The translations under genes were made by a program, and so were the position numbers. The notes below the pieces were generated by a model that saw nothing but the letters and a program-made list of their open reading frames with translations, was not told where the DNA came from and did not search any database. Positions 6,661 to 14,330 of a stretch of 18,940 bases of DNA are shown in pieces (position 1 is the first letter of the stretch; each line of letters opens with the position of its first letter). This stretch comes from Chitinophaga pinensis (GTDB taxonomy: Bacteria > Bacteroidota > Bacteroidia > Flavobacteriales_D > Crocinitomicaceae), in contig CAMATR010000004.1 of NCBI GenBank assembly GCA_945861175.1, forward strand, positions 1 through 18,940. Reading direction: 5' to 3'.

Positions 6661-8536
6661 ATTTATTAAATGCTTCTTTCAGAGATCGTGCTTCTTTCTT
6701 TTCTAATTCAGAAAAATAACAAACGCCTATTATTACTGCAAAATATGGTATTAACAGAAAAACAAAGGTTACATAAAAAATTTGTCTGATTATATTTCCA
6801 TAGACAACCGCATGGTCAGAATAAAGCTCAAAGAAGCGCCTTGCTGTTTCTACAAGCATATCGAGTAAATCCCTAATTTCAGGTTTATTGGTGTATTCAT
6901 TGTGTATGCTAAAAACTAAAGCAAATGGTTGCAATAACAAGCAAACAAATAACAAAACGGCTATTAACGAAATAAGGGTGTTTCCATAGCTTCCTATCCC
7001 AAAGCCAAAACCCTTAGAAAGTTTTTCCTTGAGTGAACCCTTTTCATAAAATACGACTATCGGTCCAAGTAAACTGACAATCGGTATTATCAAAAGCGCA
7101 GGCAAAAGAATATACCATGGTAAACAAAATACAATTACGAATAATAACAAGTTTGCTAGCCAAACTTTAACTATGTTTTTCCTTGCAAAAATTAAAAAGT
7201 CGCTTTTCGTTAGCTCTTTTCCTGAAGATATAAATGTCCAAAATACTGATAGAAAAATCAATGAAAAAACAATTGTCCATGAAAAAGCAATAATTGGATC
7301 CCTAACAGAAACAAAGTCGATGCCAAACATCACTGTAAGTTGTCCCATCCAATCAAACCAATGCTCAATTTCAAGATCCTCAATCCTTGAGTAGTCCTGA
7401 ATAGCGACTAAAATTAAAGCGAGTGGCAGTGCGTAAGTAATGATTGGCCGCATGAATTTATGGAAATTCAAACGGTAAAACTGAAAGGTATCAAAAAGTA
7501 TCTCTCCTGAATTTCTAAGTTTGTACATTATCCATTCTTTCTTTTCCTTTCTTTCTAAAAGCTCCTCATTATCAATTAAATGTGGGTATTTACGCGCAAC
7601 TATTATAGGATAAATTACATAAACAAAAAGTATCATTAAGAAAGAAAACGCGATGAGAAGCCACTTTGACCAATCTGGAAGCACATCGTAATTATGAGTC
7701 ACAAAACTTTCAAGAAAACCTGCTGCTATTATAAATGGCACAAGACTCAACATGATTTTAAGCCCTCGTTTCGCTGACAATTGAAGTGCTTGGAGCCTAG
7801 TATAAGATCCTGGAAATAACAAACCGCTTCCAACTGTTATTCCAGCTCCACCAGACAAAACAATGGAAGAAATTTCAAAAGCACCATGAATCCATATTCC
7901 CAAAAAACTAGTTAAAAGTAGTCCTTTCAAATAAAAATAATACTGAAAAGACCCTAGCATAACACCATTAGAAAATAAAAGTAGATGTGTACCAATCGTA
8001 AAGAAAAATCCCACGAAAAATGTCAAAAAAGAAACTTTTAAGTTGTTGGTTGTAATCATAATAAACATCGCTGTTTGATCCTCAGAATCATACACAGCAA
8101 GAGGATTTCCCTTTGCAATGTTTTCCAGTGTCATCTCTACGTATCCATCCCCCAGCACAATTCTTGGAAAGTCTGGATTAACGAGGGTAGTAAGGGCACC
8201 AAGAGTGGCATAAACTAGAAAAGCAATGAATGCAAATAGCAGATTTTTCCTTGATCTATAAATTTCAAGTGGAAGCGAGACTTGCCAAACATTTATCAGT
8301 TTCTTAAGTGACTCTCCCTTCTGTTTGTGAACGCCGGAAAAAACCTTTTGAGCTAACTGATTTAAATAAACCCTAACCGTTCTTCTTTTGTAGAATGTTT
8401 GAGCATAACCCAAATCATTGGTGATATCCATATATAAATCACTCAATTCCTCTGGGTCTTCTGACTTTGAGGCATAGAGCTTTTCAAAGCGTTCCCACTT
8501 TTTCTTATTTTGTTCTATGAATGAGGTTTCTTTCAT
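6614..8536 (-). CDS. SpoIIM-domain (DUF95) membrane protein fused to a second multi-TM domain
   Basis: 640 residues and the first gene of the operon. Residues 1-95 are polar, helical and cytoplasmic. Residues 96-315 form the SpoIIM domain: TM segments near 97-118, 166-188, 208-228, 262-279 and 291-312, with hallmark sequences NGVMLGSF (190-197) and HGAFEISSIVLSGGAGI (217-233). After a charged linker (315-345) the chain continues for nearly 300 residues with about five more TM segments (near 364-379, 415-435, 455-495, 518-543 and 585-607) and a charged cytoplasmic tail. SpoIIM proteins outside spore formers are usually around 300-330 residues, so the second half looks like a fused partner, perhaps related to membrane domains of the glycerophosphodiester phosphodiesterase type; I cannot confirm that. 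In many Bacteroidota an RDD-family gene accompanies this gene; none is seen here. Substrate unknown. Confidence 0.85.
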   Translation of the reverse strand: MKETSFIEQNKKKWERFEKLYASKSEDPEELSDLYMDITNDLGYAQTFYKRRTVRVYLNQLAQKVFSGVHKQKGESLKKLINVWQVSLPLEIYRSRKNLLFAFIAFLVYATLGALTTLVNPDFPRIVLGDGYVEMTLENIAKGNPLAVYDSEDQTAMFIMITTNNLKVSFLTFFVGFFFTIGTHLLLFSNGVMLGSFQYYFYLKGLLLTSFLGIWIHGAFEISSIVLSGGAGITVGSGLLFPGSYTRLQALQLSAKRGLKIMLSLVPFIIAAGFLESFVTHNYDVLPDWSKWLLIAFSFLMILFVYVIYPIIVARKYPHLIDNEELLERKEKKEWIMYKLRNSGEILFDTFQFYRLNFHKFMRPIITYALPLALILVAIQDYSRIEDLEIEHWFDWMGQLTVMFGIDFVSVRDPIIAFSWTIVFSLIFLSVFWTFISSGKELTKSDFLIFARKNIVKVWLANLLLFVIVFCLPWYILLPALLIIPIVSLLGPIVVFYEKGSLKEKLSKGFGFGIGSYGNTLISLIAVLLFVCLLLQPFALVFSIHNEYTNKPEIRDLLDMLVETARRFFELYSDHAVVYGNIIRQIFYVTFVFLLIPYFAVIIGVCYFSELEKKEARSLKEAFNKFGRTNRYKESEEDFE

Positions 8537-8547
8537 GCCGTACTAAG

Positions 8548-8575
8548 TAAATGTAGCGAATACATTGAAAGCCAA
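8548..8575 (-). promoter_or_regulatory. Possible promoter of the SpoIIM-MoxR-DUF58 operon
   Basis: On the minus strand TACATTTA (one mismatch to TAnnTTTG) lies 11 bp upstream of the ATG at 8536. A TTG is 17 nt further upstream, slightly tighter than the usual 19. The 62-bp gap after the helicase gene has no terminator that I can see, so read-through from the helicase is also possible. Confidence 0.3.
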
Positions 8576-8598
8576 TAAAGCATTGTGGAAAAATCTGC

Positions 8599-9804
8599 TT
8601 ATTTTTTTTGTGAAAAAGGTTTCTTTCGAAATGTCCTATTATTTTGTTTGGGTGCAATTTTAAATTCTGGTCCACCGCCTAGTATTTCTGGGAGCGGAAG
8701 TCTGGGAATTTCAGTCTCAATCAATCGCTCAATCTGCACCAATTTCCGCATATCTTTCTCATTCACTAGGGTTATAGCTTCACCCTTGGTATTTGCTCGG
8801 GCAGTTCTTCCGACTCTGTGAACGTAGTCTTCAGCATCAAATGGCGTATCGTAATTAATCACTAAATTGATTTCTTTTATATCAATACCCCTAGCCATAA
8901 CATCTGTAGCTACAACTATTCGAATTCTTTTTGACCTAAATCCCCGTAAAATTTCCTCTCGTTGATCCTGCTGTAAATTCGATGAAACACCATGAGCTGA
9001 AAAGCCACTTTTTTTAAGCGAGTATACAATTTCATTTACCTTACTTTTAGAAGATGTGAAGATAATGATGCTGTTGTATTCTTTTCTTTCAGCTAAAACC
9101 TGAGCAATTAATGGAACTTTTTGATTGTCGTAGACAAAACACACCGATTGTTTGACCCCTGCTGCTGGTTTGGAAACTTCTAATGTGATCTCTTCTGGCT
9201 TTGTAAGAATCTTTTTTGCAAGTTCACGTATTTTATGAGGCATTGTGGCGCTAAACATTAATGTTTGCCGCTCTTTCGGTAATTCCCCAATAATTCTAAG
9301 AATGTCATCCATGAAACCCATGTCGAGCATTTTGTCGGCCTCATCAAGGACTAAATGATTCAATTTTGAGAAATCAATATACCCTTGAGCTATGTGCGAA
9401 AGGAGTTTTCCTGGCGTCGCTACAACAATATCCATTCCTTCCTTCAACATGGCCTTTTGTTCATCCCAATCCTTTCCTGAACCCCCGCCATACAAAGCCA
9501 TAGAACCAACTGAAACAAAATAAGATAAGCCCTGGATTTCCTGATCAATTTGATTTGCAAGTTCTCTTGTAGGAACGAGCACAAGGGTATTGATAGAACT
9601 GTCTTCTTTTCCGGTGATTTTATGAAGTATAGGTAAAATAAAAGCAGCTGTCTTTCCTGTTCCGGTTTGTGCACATGCTATTAAGTCACAGTTTTCTAAT
9701 ATTCGAGGGATTGCTCTTTGTTGTATGGGTGTAGCTGTATGGAAACCCATGTGTTCGATTGCTTCAAGCAAGGATGGGTTCAACCCTAATTCGTTAAATT
9801 TCAT
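8599..9804 (-). CDS. rhlE: DEAD-box ATP-dependent RNA helicase, RhlE type
   Basis: 401 residues from the ATG at 9804. An in-frame TTG three codons earlier (9813) is possible, but the ATG gives the usual MKFNELGL start, where F3 belongs to the Q motif. Motifs in order: TPIQQ (25-29), AQTGTGKT (45-52), PTRELA (78-83), a GGGSG stretch (106-110), TPGK in place of TPGR (130-133), DEAD (154-157), SAT (185-187) and HRVGRTAR (329-336). All catalytic motifs are present. After the second RecA domain there is a short Lys/Arg/Asn-rich tail, typical of RhlE-like proteins and likely RNA-binding. These enzymes unwind short RNA duplexes in ribosome assembly or RNA turnover, often in the cold. It runs in the same direction as the MoxR cluster, 62 bp ahead of it, and diverges from the PnuC gene. 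The symbol is by family resemblance. Confidence 0.93.
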   Translation of the reverse strand: MKFNELGLNPSLLEAIEHMGFHTATPIQQRAIPRILENCDLIACAQTGTGKTAAFILPILHKITGKEDSSINTLVLVPTRELANQIDQEIQGLSYFVSVGSMALYGGGSGKDWDEQKAMLKEGMDIVVATPGKLLSHIAQGYIDFSKLNHLVLDEADKMLDMGFMDDILRIIGELPKERQTLMFSATMPHKIRELAKKILTKPEEITLEVSKPAAGVKQSVCFVYDNQKVPLIAQVLAERKEYNSIIIFTSSKSKVNEIVYSLKKSGFSAHGVSSNLQQDQREEILRGFRSKRIRIVVATDVMARGIDIKEINLVINYDTPFDAEDYVHRVGRTARANTKGEAITLVNEKDMRKLVQIERLIETEIPRLPLPEILGGGPEFKIAPKQNNRTFRKKPFSQKK

Positions 9805-9907
9805 GTCACACAAAAATACGGAGAAAAAGAATGGGTTAGTTAATGTTTACTTTTAATGGTAAATCTTTGAGCGTTCCGATGAAATATTTAAGCAAATTTG
9901 CAGTTAC

Positions 9908-10504
9908 ATGGAAATCTGGAAAACACTAATAGAGAGCTTGCGCGCGACCGAATTTTTGGAATACTTAGCTGTGGTTACAGCGGTATTGTACTTGCTATTT
10001 ATCTCATTCAAAAAAACAATTGGTTGGTTATTTGCTGCCATAAGTTCCATGCTTTATATTTTCATTTGTTACATTAGTCAACTTTACCTTGAAACAGGTC
10101 TTCAATTGTTTTATCTAATAATGGCATTTTATGGCTGGTATATGTGGACAGAGGATTCTAAAGACAATGATTCGCCTGTTATAAAATGGCCTGTTAGATA
10201 CCACTTCATTAACATCCTCATCAGTACTATCCTTTTTGCTGTCATGGGCTTTATATTTGATAATTATACCAACCAGGCAAATCCTTATGCCGATGCTTTT
10301 ACAACATCTTTTAGCTTGACAACGACATATCTTGTAACAATTAAGGTTTTGGAAAATTGGCTTTACTGGTTAGTTGTAGATCTCGTGGCGATGTATCTCT
10401 TTTGGAATAATTCACTAAGCCTAACCTCCGTAATGTATTTTTCTTTTGTCATCACCTCCATTTATGGTTATTTTAAATGGCAAAAAATATTCAGGACGCA
10501 ATGA
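9908..10504 (+). CDS. pnuC: PnuC-family vitamin transporter (nicotinamide riboside or thiamine)
   Basis: 198 residues, almost wholly membrane-embedded, with about seven hydrophobic segments as in PnuC. The family core is visible: YGWYMW at 75-80, a T-x-x-x-T-Y-x-V-T-I-K stretch near 137-146, then ENWLYWLVVDLVAMYLF (149-165), whose Trp and Asn residues line the substrate site in known PnuC structures. PnuC proteins are facilitators for vitamin precursors; substrate loss is prevented by cytoplasmic phosphorylation. The next gene encodes a NadR-like kinase and overlaps by ATGA, which favours nicotinamide riboside. The TPP-riboswitch-controlled receptor downstream makes a thiamine transporter (PnuT) a real alternative. 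No TPP riboswitch precedes this gene. A perfect palindrome, GCAAATTTGC, sits at 9892-9901 just before the ATG. Family call strong, substrate undecided. Confidence 0.9.
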   Translation: MEIWKTLIESLRATEFLEYLAVVTAVLYLLFISFKKTIGWLFAAISSMLYIFICYISQLYLETGLQLFYLIMAFYGWYMWTEDSKDNDSPVIKWPVRYHFINILISTILFAVMGFIFDNYTNQANPYADAFTTSFSLTTTYLVTIKVLENWLYWLVVDLVAMYLFWNNSLSLTSVMYFSFVITSIYGYFKWQKIFRTQ

Positions 10505-11013
10505 TTCGAATTGCTTTTACCGGTCCTGAATCAAGCGGTAAAACAACCATAAGTCAATTGGTTGCTGCCCAATTTAATGCAACTTGGATTGAAGAATATG
10601 CAAGAGATTACCTGCATCAAAGTAATGGCAAATACAACGCATATGACTTAGATGAAATTGCAATCGGACAAACTGAAAAATGGAAAGGTCAAAATTGCGA
10701 ACTATTGTTTTGCGACACAGAGCTCACAGTTCTAAAAATATGGTCTGAATTTAAATTCGGCCACGTGAGTAAAACAATATTAAAAAGTTATCATGAACAG
10801 CATTTCGATCATTACTTTCTGTGCCGTCCAGACATCCCTTGGGAAAAAGATTCGTTAAGGGAAAATCCGTTTGACCGTGATGCTTTATTCGAGCTGTATA
10901 AAATAGAACTAAAGCATTGTAATCGAGACTTTTCTGTTCTTGAAGGTAGCCTAGAAGACCGTATTAAGAAGAGTTCGCAAAAAATAAATCAGCTGATAGG
11001 TGCATCAATTTAA
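10501..11013 (+). CDS. NadR-like P-loop kinase (ribosylnicotinamide kinase family)
   Basis: 170 residues from the ATG at 10501. I prefer this to the ATG at 10477 because it overlaps the pnuC stop as ATGA, has CAGGA just upstream, and gives the family-typical start MIRIAFTGPESSGKTT. Walker A is GPESSGKT (8-15). EEYARDYL (31-38), DTELTVLKIW (72-81) and DIPWEKDSLRENP (111-123) match the AAA_28/NadR kinase family. The enterobacterial NadR HTH and adenylyltransferase domains are absent, so this is a stand-alone kinase of usual size for Bacteroidota. It would phosphorylate the vitamin entering through PnuC (nicotinamide riboside to NMN) in the cytoplasm. Given the neighbouring thiamine receptor, a different vitamin substrate cannot be excluded. 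No terminator follows; the promoter of the next unit begins 11 bp after the stop. Confidence 0.85.
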   Translation: MIRIAFTGPESSGKTTISQLVAAQFNATWIEEYARDYLHQSNGKYNAYDLDEIAIGQTEKWKGQNCELLFCDTELTVLKIWSEFKFGHVSKTILKSYHEQHFDHYFLCRPDIPWEKDSLRENPFDRDALFELYKIELKHCNRDFSVLEGSLEDRIKKSSQKINQLIGASI

Positions 11014-11024
11014 TTTTATCTGCT

Positions 11025-11032
11025 TAAATTTG
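11025..11032 (+). promoter_or_regulatory. -7 element driving the TPP riboswitch/receptor transcript
   Basis: TAAATTTG, an exact TAnnTTTG match identical to the element before the lipoprotein gene, lies four bases before the first riboswitch stem. Transcription would start almost at the base of P1. No clear -33 TTG is seen at the right spacing. Confidence 0.6.
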
Positions 11033-11035
11033 TAA

Positions 11036-11119
11036 CGTCTCTAAGGGGTGCCTCGATTTTTCCGAGGCTGAGATTATACCCATTGAACCTGTCAGGATAA
11101 TGCCTGCGAAGGGAAGATG
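11036..11119 (+). ncRNA. TPP (thiamine pyrophosphate) riboswitch, THI element
   Basis: All conserved parts are readable. P1 is CGTCT (11036-11040) with AGATG (11115-11119). P2 is GGGT (11046-11049) with ACCC (11078-11081). P3 is GCCTCG (11050-11055) with CGAGGC (11063-11068). The invariant CTGAGA is at 11068-11073, GAACCTG at 11085-11091, GGATAATGCC at 11095-11104 and GCGAAGGGA at 11106-11114. P3 is short with a small loop. TPP binding in this class lowers expression of the downstream gene, here the TonB-dependent receptor that starts 58 nt later. The expression platform lies in 11120-11200. Confidence 0.97.
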
Positions 11120-11196
11120 ATACAAATGCTAATTATTCACAATCAGAGAATTAGCCCCTTGTTCTTGTTAAATTTTAATGAAAATGAAAACAAGAA
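11120..11196 (+). promoter_or_regulatory. Candidate expression platform of the TPP riboswitch
   Basis: Three pairings are possible here. GCTAATT (11128-11134) pairs with AATTAGC (11149-11155). CCCCTT (11156-11160 with the preceding C) can pair with AAGGGG (11043-11048), which contains the 5' strand of P2. TTCTTGTT (11162-11169) pairs perfectly with AACAAGAA (11189-11196), placing both possible ATGs (11178, 11184) in a 19-nt loop. There is no U-tract terminator, so control at translation initiation is more likely than termination. The pairings are seen in the sequence; the switch mechanism is inferred. Confidence 0.4.
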
Positions 11197-13676
11197 TTTC
11201 AGTACTAAGTGTTTTGTTAATTGCCGCTGGATCGTTGTATGCACAGCATTCCGTTCGAGGGAAGGTGATTTCCTCTGATGGAAGTCCGTTGTCAGACGTG
11301 AGTGTGAGTATCTCCGAAACGTATTACAAAACCAACAGCAATTCATCGGGTGAATTTGTCTTCAAGAAACTCACAAACGGATCCTACAGTCTACAATTCA
11401 ATCGACCTGGATTTGAAGAACATCTTGAAAATGTAATTGTAGCGGATAAGGATGTTCAACTGACCATTTCGATCAGTCGTTCGGCCGTAACCATCGAAGA
11501 GGTGCAGGTTTCAGCCGTTCGAGCATCAGATAAAACCCCGACGACCTATACGAATCTGAACACCAAAGAGATCCGTCAACTGAATTTTGGTCAGGATTTG
11601 CCCTTCCTTTTGGATGGAACGCCCTCCACGGTGGTTACCTCAGATGCTGGCGCAGGAATAGGTTATACAGGAATTCGTATTCGAGGTGTTGATCCAACCC
11701 GAACGAACGTCACCGTGAATGGAATCCCATTGAATGACAGCGAATCACATGGCGTGTTTTGGGTCAACATGCCCGACTTTGCCTCTTCCGCTGAGAACAT
11801 TCAAGTACAACGGGGAGTTGGCACCTCATCCAACGGCGCAGCAGCATTTGGTTCGAGCATCAACATCAAAACAGACAATATTCGGAAAACTGCTTATGCA
11901 GAGCTCGATAATTCCGTTGGCTCCTTCAACACCTTTCGAAATACCGTCAAGGCAGGAACGGGATTGATCGATGGAAGATTTACGCTCGATGCACGACTTT
12001 CAAGAATCAATTCGGATGGATTCATAGACCGTGCGTCGTCTGATTTAAAATCCTTTTACCTTTCAGGAGCAATCATTGGTAAAAATGCCGTTTTGAAGGC
12101 CAATGTTTTCAGTGGTGTGGAGAAAACTTATCAAGCATGGTATGGTATTCCAGGAGCAAAACTTTCTGGTGACCAAGACAGCCTGCTTTGGCATTTTTAC
12201 AACAACTATTATCCTGGCGGACTATATGAAACACCGCAGGATTCAGCGAATCTCTTCTCGAGTAATCCAAACACGTATAATTTTTACTCATATGAAAATG
12301 AAACTGACAATTATCAACAAGATCACTATCAATTGCATTACACGCAGACGATGCATCCGAAGTTAACGATGAACCTTTCGGGCCATCTCACACGAGGACG
12401 AGGATACTACGAGCAATACCGTCGCAATGAGGATTTTAGTTTTTATGGCCTCGACACACTGTTTACCGGTTCAGACACCATAAGTACTACAGATGTGATT
12501 AGAAGAAGGTGGCTTGACAATATTTTTTACGGTTCCGTGTTGACTTTTGATTATAAGGGAACAAAAGGTCTTTCACTGCTTGCAGGAAGTGCTTGGAATT
12601 ATTACGATGGTGAACACTTTGGTGAAGTTGTCTGGGCGCGTAATGCATCACAAAGCGAACTAGGTGATCGTTATTATACGAATTCATCACAGAAACTTGA
12701 GGTGAACGGTTTTGTTAAGTTCAACTATCAATACAAGGCGTTAAACTTGTTTACTGATCTACAATTGCGTCAAATTAATTATACCTATGAATCAGCAGTT
12801 GAATTCTTTACCAACGGAACAGCTAAGAAGAATTCTGTAGATTTCACATTTTTCAATCCTAAGGCAGGATTAATGTATGACCTCAATAATAAAAACAATC
12901 TTTACGCATCAGTGAGTGTTGCACACAGAGAGCCCGTACGAGACGATTTTGTTCAGAGTTCTCAGAATAGTAGGCCAAAACATGAGCGTTTAATAAACGT
13001 TGAATCCGGTTACAGATACCGTGGCAAACGATTTTTCCTGAATGCCAATTATTATTTGATGGAATACAAGAACCAACTGATCCTCACGGGTGAGATCAAT
13101 GATGTTGGAGCCTATATACGCACAAACGTAGAAAGCAGCTATCGCACTGGATTAGAATTTGAATCAGGTTACAAGATCACTGAAAAGTGGCAGTTGGCGG
13201 GTAATGTTTCCCTAAGCAGAAATAAGATCCGAAGTTTTCGAGAATATGTAGATAATTACGACAACTACGACACCAATGGCAATATGATACAGACGGTGAT
13301 CGTACACAACAATACAGACATCGCTTTTTCTCCCAATCTTATTGGTTCACTAACGGTTTCTTACCGCCCCTTGAAAGATCTGGAAATTGCCCTTATCAAT
13401 AAGTATGTAGGCAAACAGTATCTGGATAACACTTCATCGGAATCGCGGTCGATAGCTGCTTATCATGTGGCCAATCTCCGGATGGGTTACACCATTCGAA
13501 CCAAGGGTACTTGTGTCATAGAACTTGGCCTGCTCGCCAATAATCTTCTAGATCGCTCTTTTCAAAACAATGGGTATACCTGGGGGTACATTTTTGGAGG
13601 ACAGCGAATTACGGAAAACTTTTATTATCCTCAGGCGGGAAGGAATTTCTTGCTTCGTTTAGCCATTCGGTTTTAA
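11178..13676 (+). CDS. TonB-dependent outer-membrane receptor, thiamine-responsive
   Basis: 832 residues. A signal peptide (about 1-23: basic start, VLLIAAGSLYAQ) is followed by a CarboxypepD-regulatory-like domain at about 24-100, a TonB-box-like TIEEVQVSA near 105-113, and the plug at about 120-235 with YTGIRIRGVDPTRTNVTVNG and NIQVQRGVGTSSNGAAAFG. The rest is a beta-barrel ending in LRLAIRF, with the terminal Phe usual for BamA recognition. It would import a scarce compound across the outer membrane using TonB/ExbBD energy. The TPP riboswitch directly upstream points to thiamine, its phosphates or a precursor as substrate; the barrel itself does not identify it. The start at 11178 is taken over the in-frame ATG at 11184 without strong preference. 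By eye the gene is richer in G+C than its neighbours. A terminator follows 33 bp after the stop. Confidence 0.93.
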   Translation: MKMKTRISVLSVLLIAAGSLYAQHSVRGKVISSDGSPLSDVSVSISETYYKTNSNSSGEFVFKKLTNGSYSLQFNRPGFEEHLENVIVADKDVQLTISISRSAVTIEEVQVSAVRASDKTPTTYTNLNTKEIRQLNFGQDLPFLLDGTPSTVVTSDAGAGIGYTGIRIRGVDPTRTNVTVNGIPLNDSESHGVFWVNMPDFASSAENIQVQRGVGTSSNGAAAFGSSINIKTDNIRKTAYAELDNSVGSFNTFRNTVKAGTGLIDGRFTLDARLSRINSDGFIDRASSDLKSFYLSGAIIGKNAVLKANVFSGVEKTYQAWYGIPGAKLSGDQDSLLWHFYNNYYPGGLYETPQDSANLFSSNPNTYNFYSYENETDNYQQDHYQLHYTQTMHPKLTMNLSGHLTRGRGYYEQYRRNEDFSFYGLDTLFTGSDTISTTDVIRRRWLDNIFYGSVLTFDYKGTKGLSLLAGSAWNYYDGEHFGEVVWARNASQSELGDRYYTNSSQKLEVNGFVKFNYQYKALNLFTDLQLRQINYTYESAVEFFTNGTAKKNSVDFTFFNPKAGLMYDLNNKNNLYASVSVAHREPVRDDFVQSSQNSRPKHERLINVESGYRYRGKRFFLNANYYLMEYKNQLILTGEINDVGAYIRTNVESSYRTGLEFESGYKITEKWQLAGNVSLSRNKIRSFREYVDNYDNYDTNGNMIQTVIVHNNTDIAFSPNLIGSLTVSYRPLKDLEIALINKYVGKQYLDNTSSESRSIAAYHVANLRMGYTIRTKGTCVIELGLLANNLLDRSFQNNGYTWGYIFGGQRITENFYYPQAGRNFLLRLAIRF

Positions 13677-13708
13677 TGTTTGTAGGATATCTCAAAATAA
13701 TAGTAAAG

Positions 13709-13734
13709 AAGAGTCGCGCTAAGCGGCTCTTTTT
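13709..13734. terminator. Bidirectional intrinsic terminator between receptor and DUF3109 genes
   Basis: AGAGTCGC (13710-13717) pairs with GCGGCTCT (13723-13730), with one G-U pair, around a GCTAA loop; T4 follows on the plus strand and an A-rich run precedes it. The stop codon of the DUF3109 gene (13733-13735) lies at the foot of the hairpin, so the structure can serve both converging genes. Confidence 0.85.
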
Positions 13735-14314
13735 ATTTCCGGGATAGAATCCATTGTTCTGCGACCAAAGCTAACTCATCAAAGAACTTCTCCCCAAACA
13801 CTCTTTTAATTGGTTCTTGAAGAAATTTGTACACTGGCAGGTCGAGTTGCTCACCACAGGCACATGCGGGCGCACATATCTCCCAATCTTCAAATGTCAA
13901 GACTTGCTTTTCGTGAAGTCTTTTTATTCGAATTGGATATAAATGGCACGATTGAGGTTTATTAAAGTCTATTTCCCCTTCGCGATAAGCAGTTTCAATG
14001 GCACATTTGGTAATCCCTTGCTTATCAAAATAAACAAAAGCACATTCGGCACCATTTACCAGTGTCGTAGCGGGTTCATTATCTTCATCCATATAAAACA
14101 CGCCTAATTCACGGACAGCCTCCTTGCCCTCGTTTCGCATGTATGGTTCAATTTTTTCGAGATTATCTTCCAATAAATCTATTTCTTGCAATTCGAGAGG
14201 GGCACCAGAATTGCCCTCAATACAGCATGCGCCTTTGCATGCATTTAAATCGCAAACAAATTTTCTTTCAAAAACTTGAGATGAAACCAATTGATTACCA
14301 ACTTCTATAAGCAC
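13733..14314 (-). CDS. DUF3109 family cysteine-rich protein
   Basis: 193 residues, no signal peptide or TM segment, so cytoplasmic. Ten cysteines are grouped as C21, C26, C30, C31 (CDLNACKGACC), C91, C104, C123 (QSCHLYPIR) and C147, C151, C153 (CAPACAC). This is the arrangement of DUF3109, related to the YkgJ-type proteins thought to hold a metal or Fe-S centre. The length is normal for the family. No activity is established, and I see no clue to a partner: it lies alone between the receptor gene (convergent) and the rimP operon (divergent). It has its own well-formed promoter. The family is recognised with confidence; metal binding is inferred from the cysteines. Confidence 0.9.
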   Translation of the reverse strand: MLIEVGNQLVSSQVFERKFVCDLNACKGACCIEGNSGAPLELQEIDLLEDNLEKIEPYMRNEGKEAVRELGVFYMDEDNEPATTLVNGAECAFVYFDKQGITKCAIETAYREGEIDFNKPQSCHLYPIRIKRLHEKQVLTFEDWEICAPACACGEQLDLPVYKFLQEPIKRVFGEKFFDELALVAEQWILSRK

Positions 14315-14330
14315 CTCTTTCCCTTTTTGA

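Noticed and set aside
9811..9818. TATTTTTG on the minus strand as promoter of the helicase gene
   Set aside because: It fits TAnnTTTG, but transcription would start within a few bases of the ATG at 9804 and no -33 TTG lies at the right distance, so it is probably chance in AT-rich DNA.
9862..9869. AATCTTTG as a -7 element for pnuC
   Set aside because: One mismatch and no -33 box at about 19 nt; too weak to list, although the position would suit a 35-nt leader.
10477..10500. Upstream ATG giving an eight-residue longer NadR-like kinase
   Set aside because: The later ATG at 10501 has the ATGA overlap with pnuC, a purine-rich AGGA upstream, and places the Walker A loop at the family-usual distance from the N-terminus.
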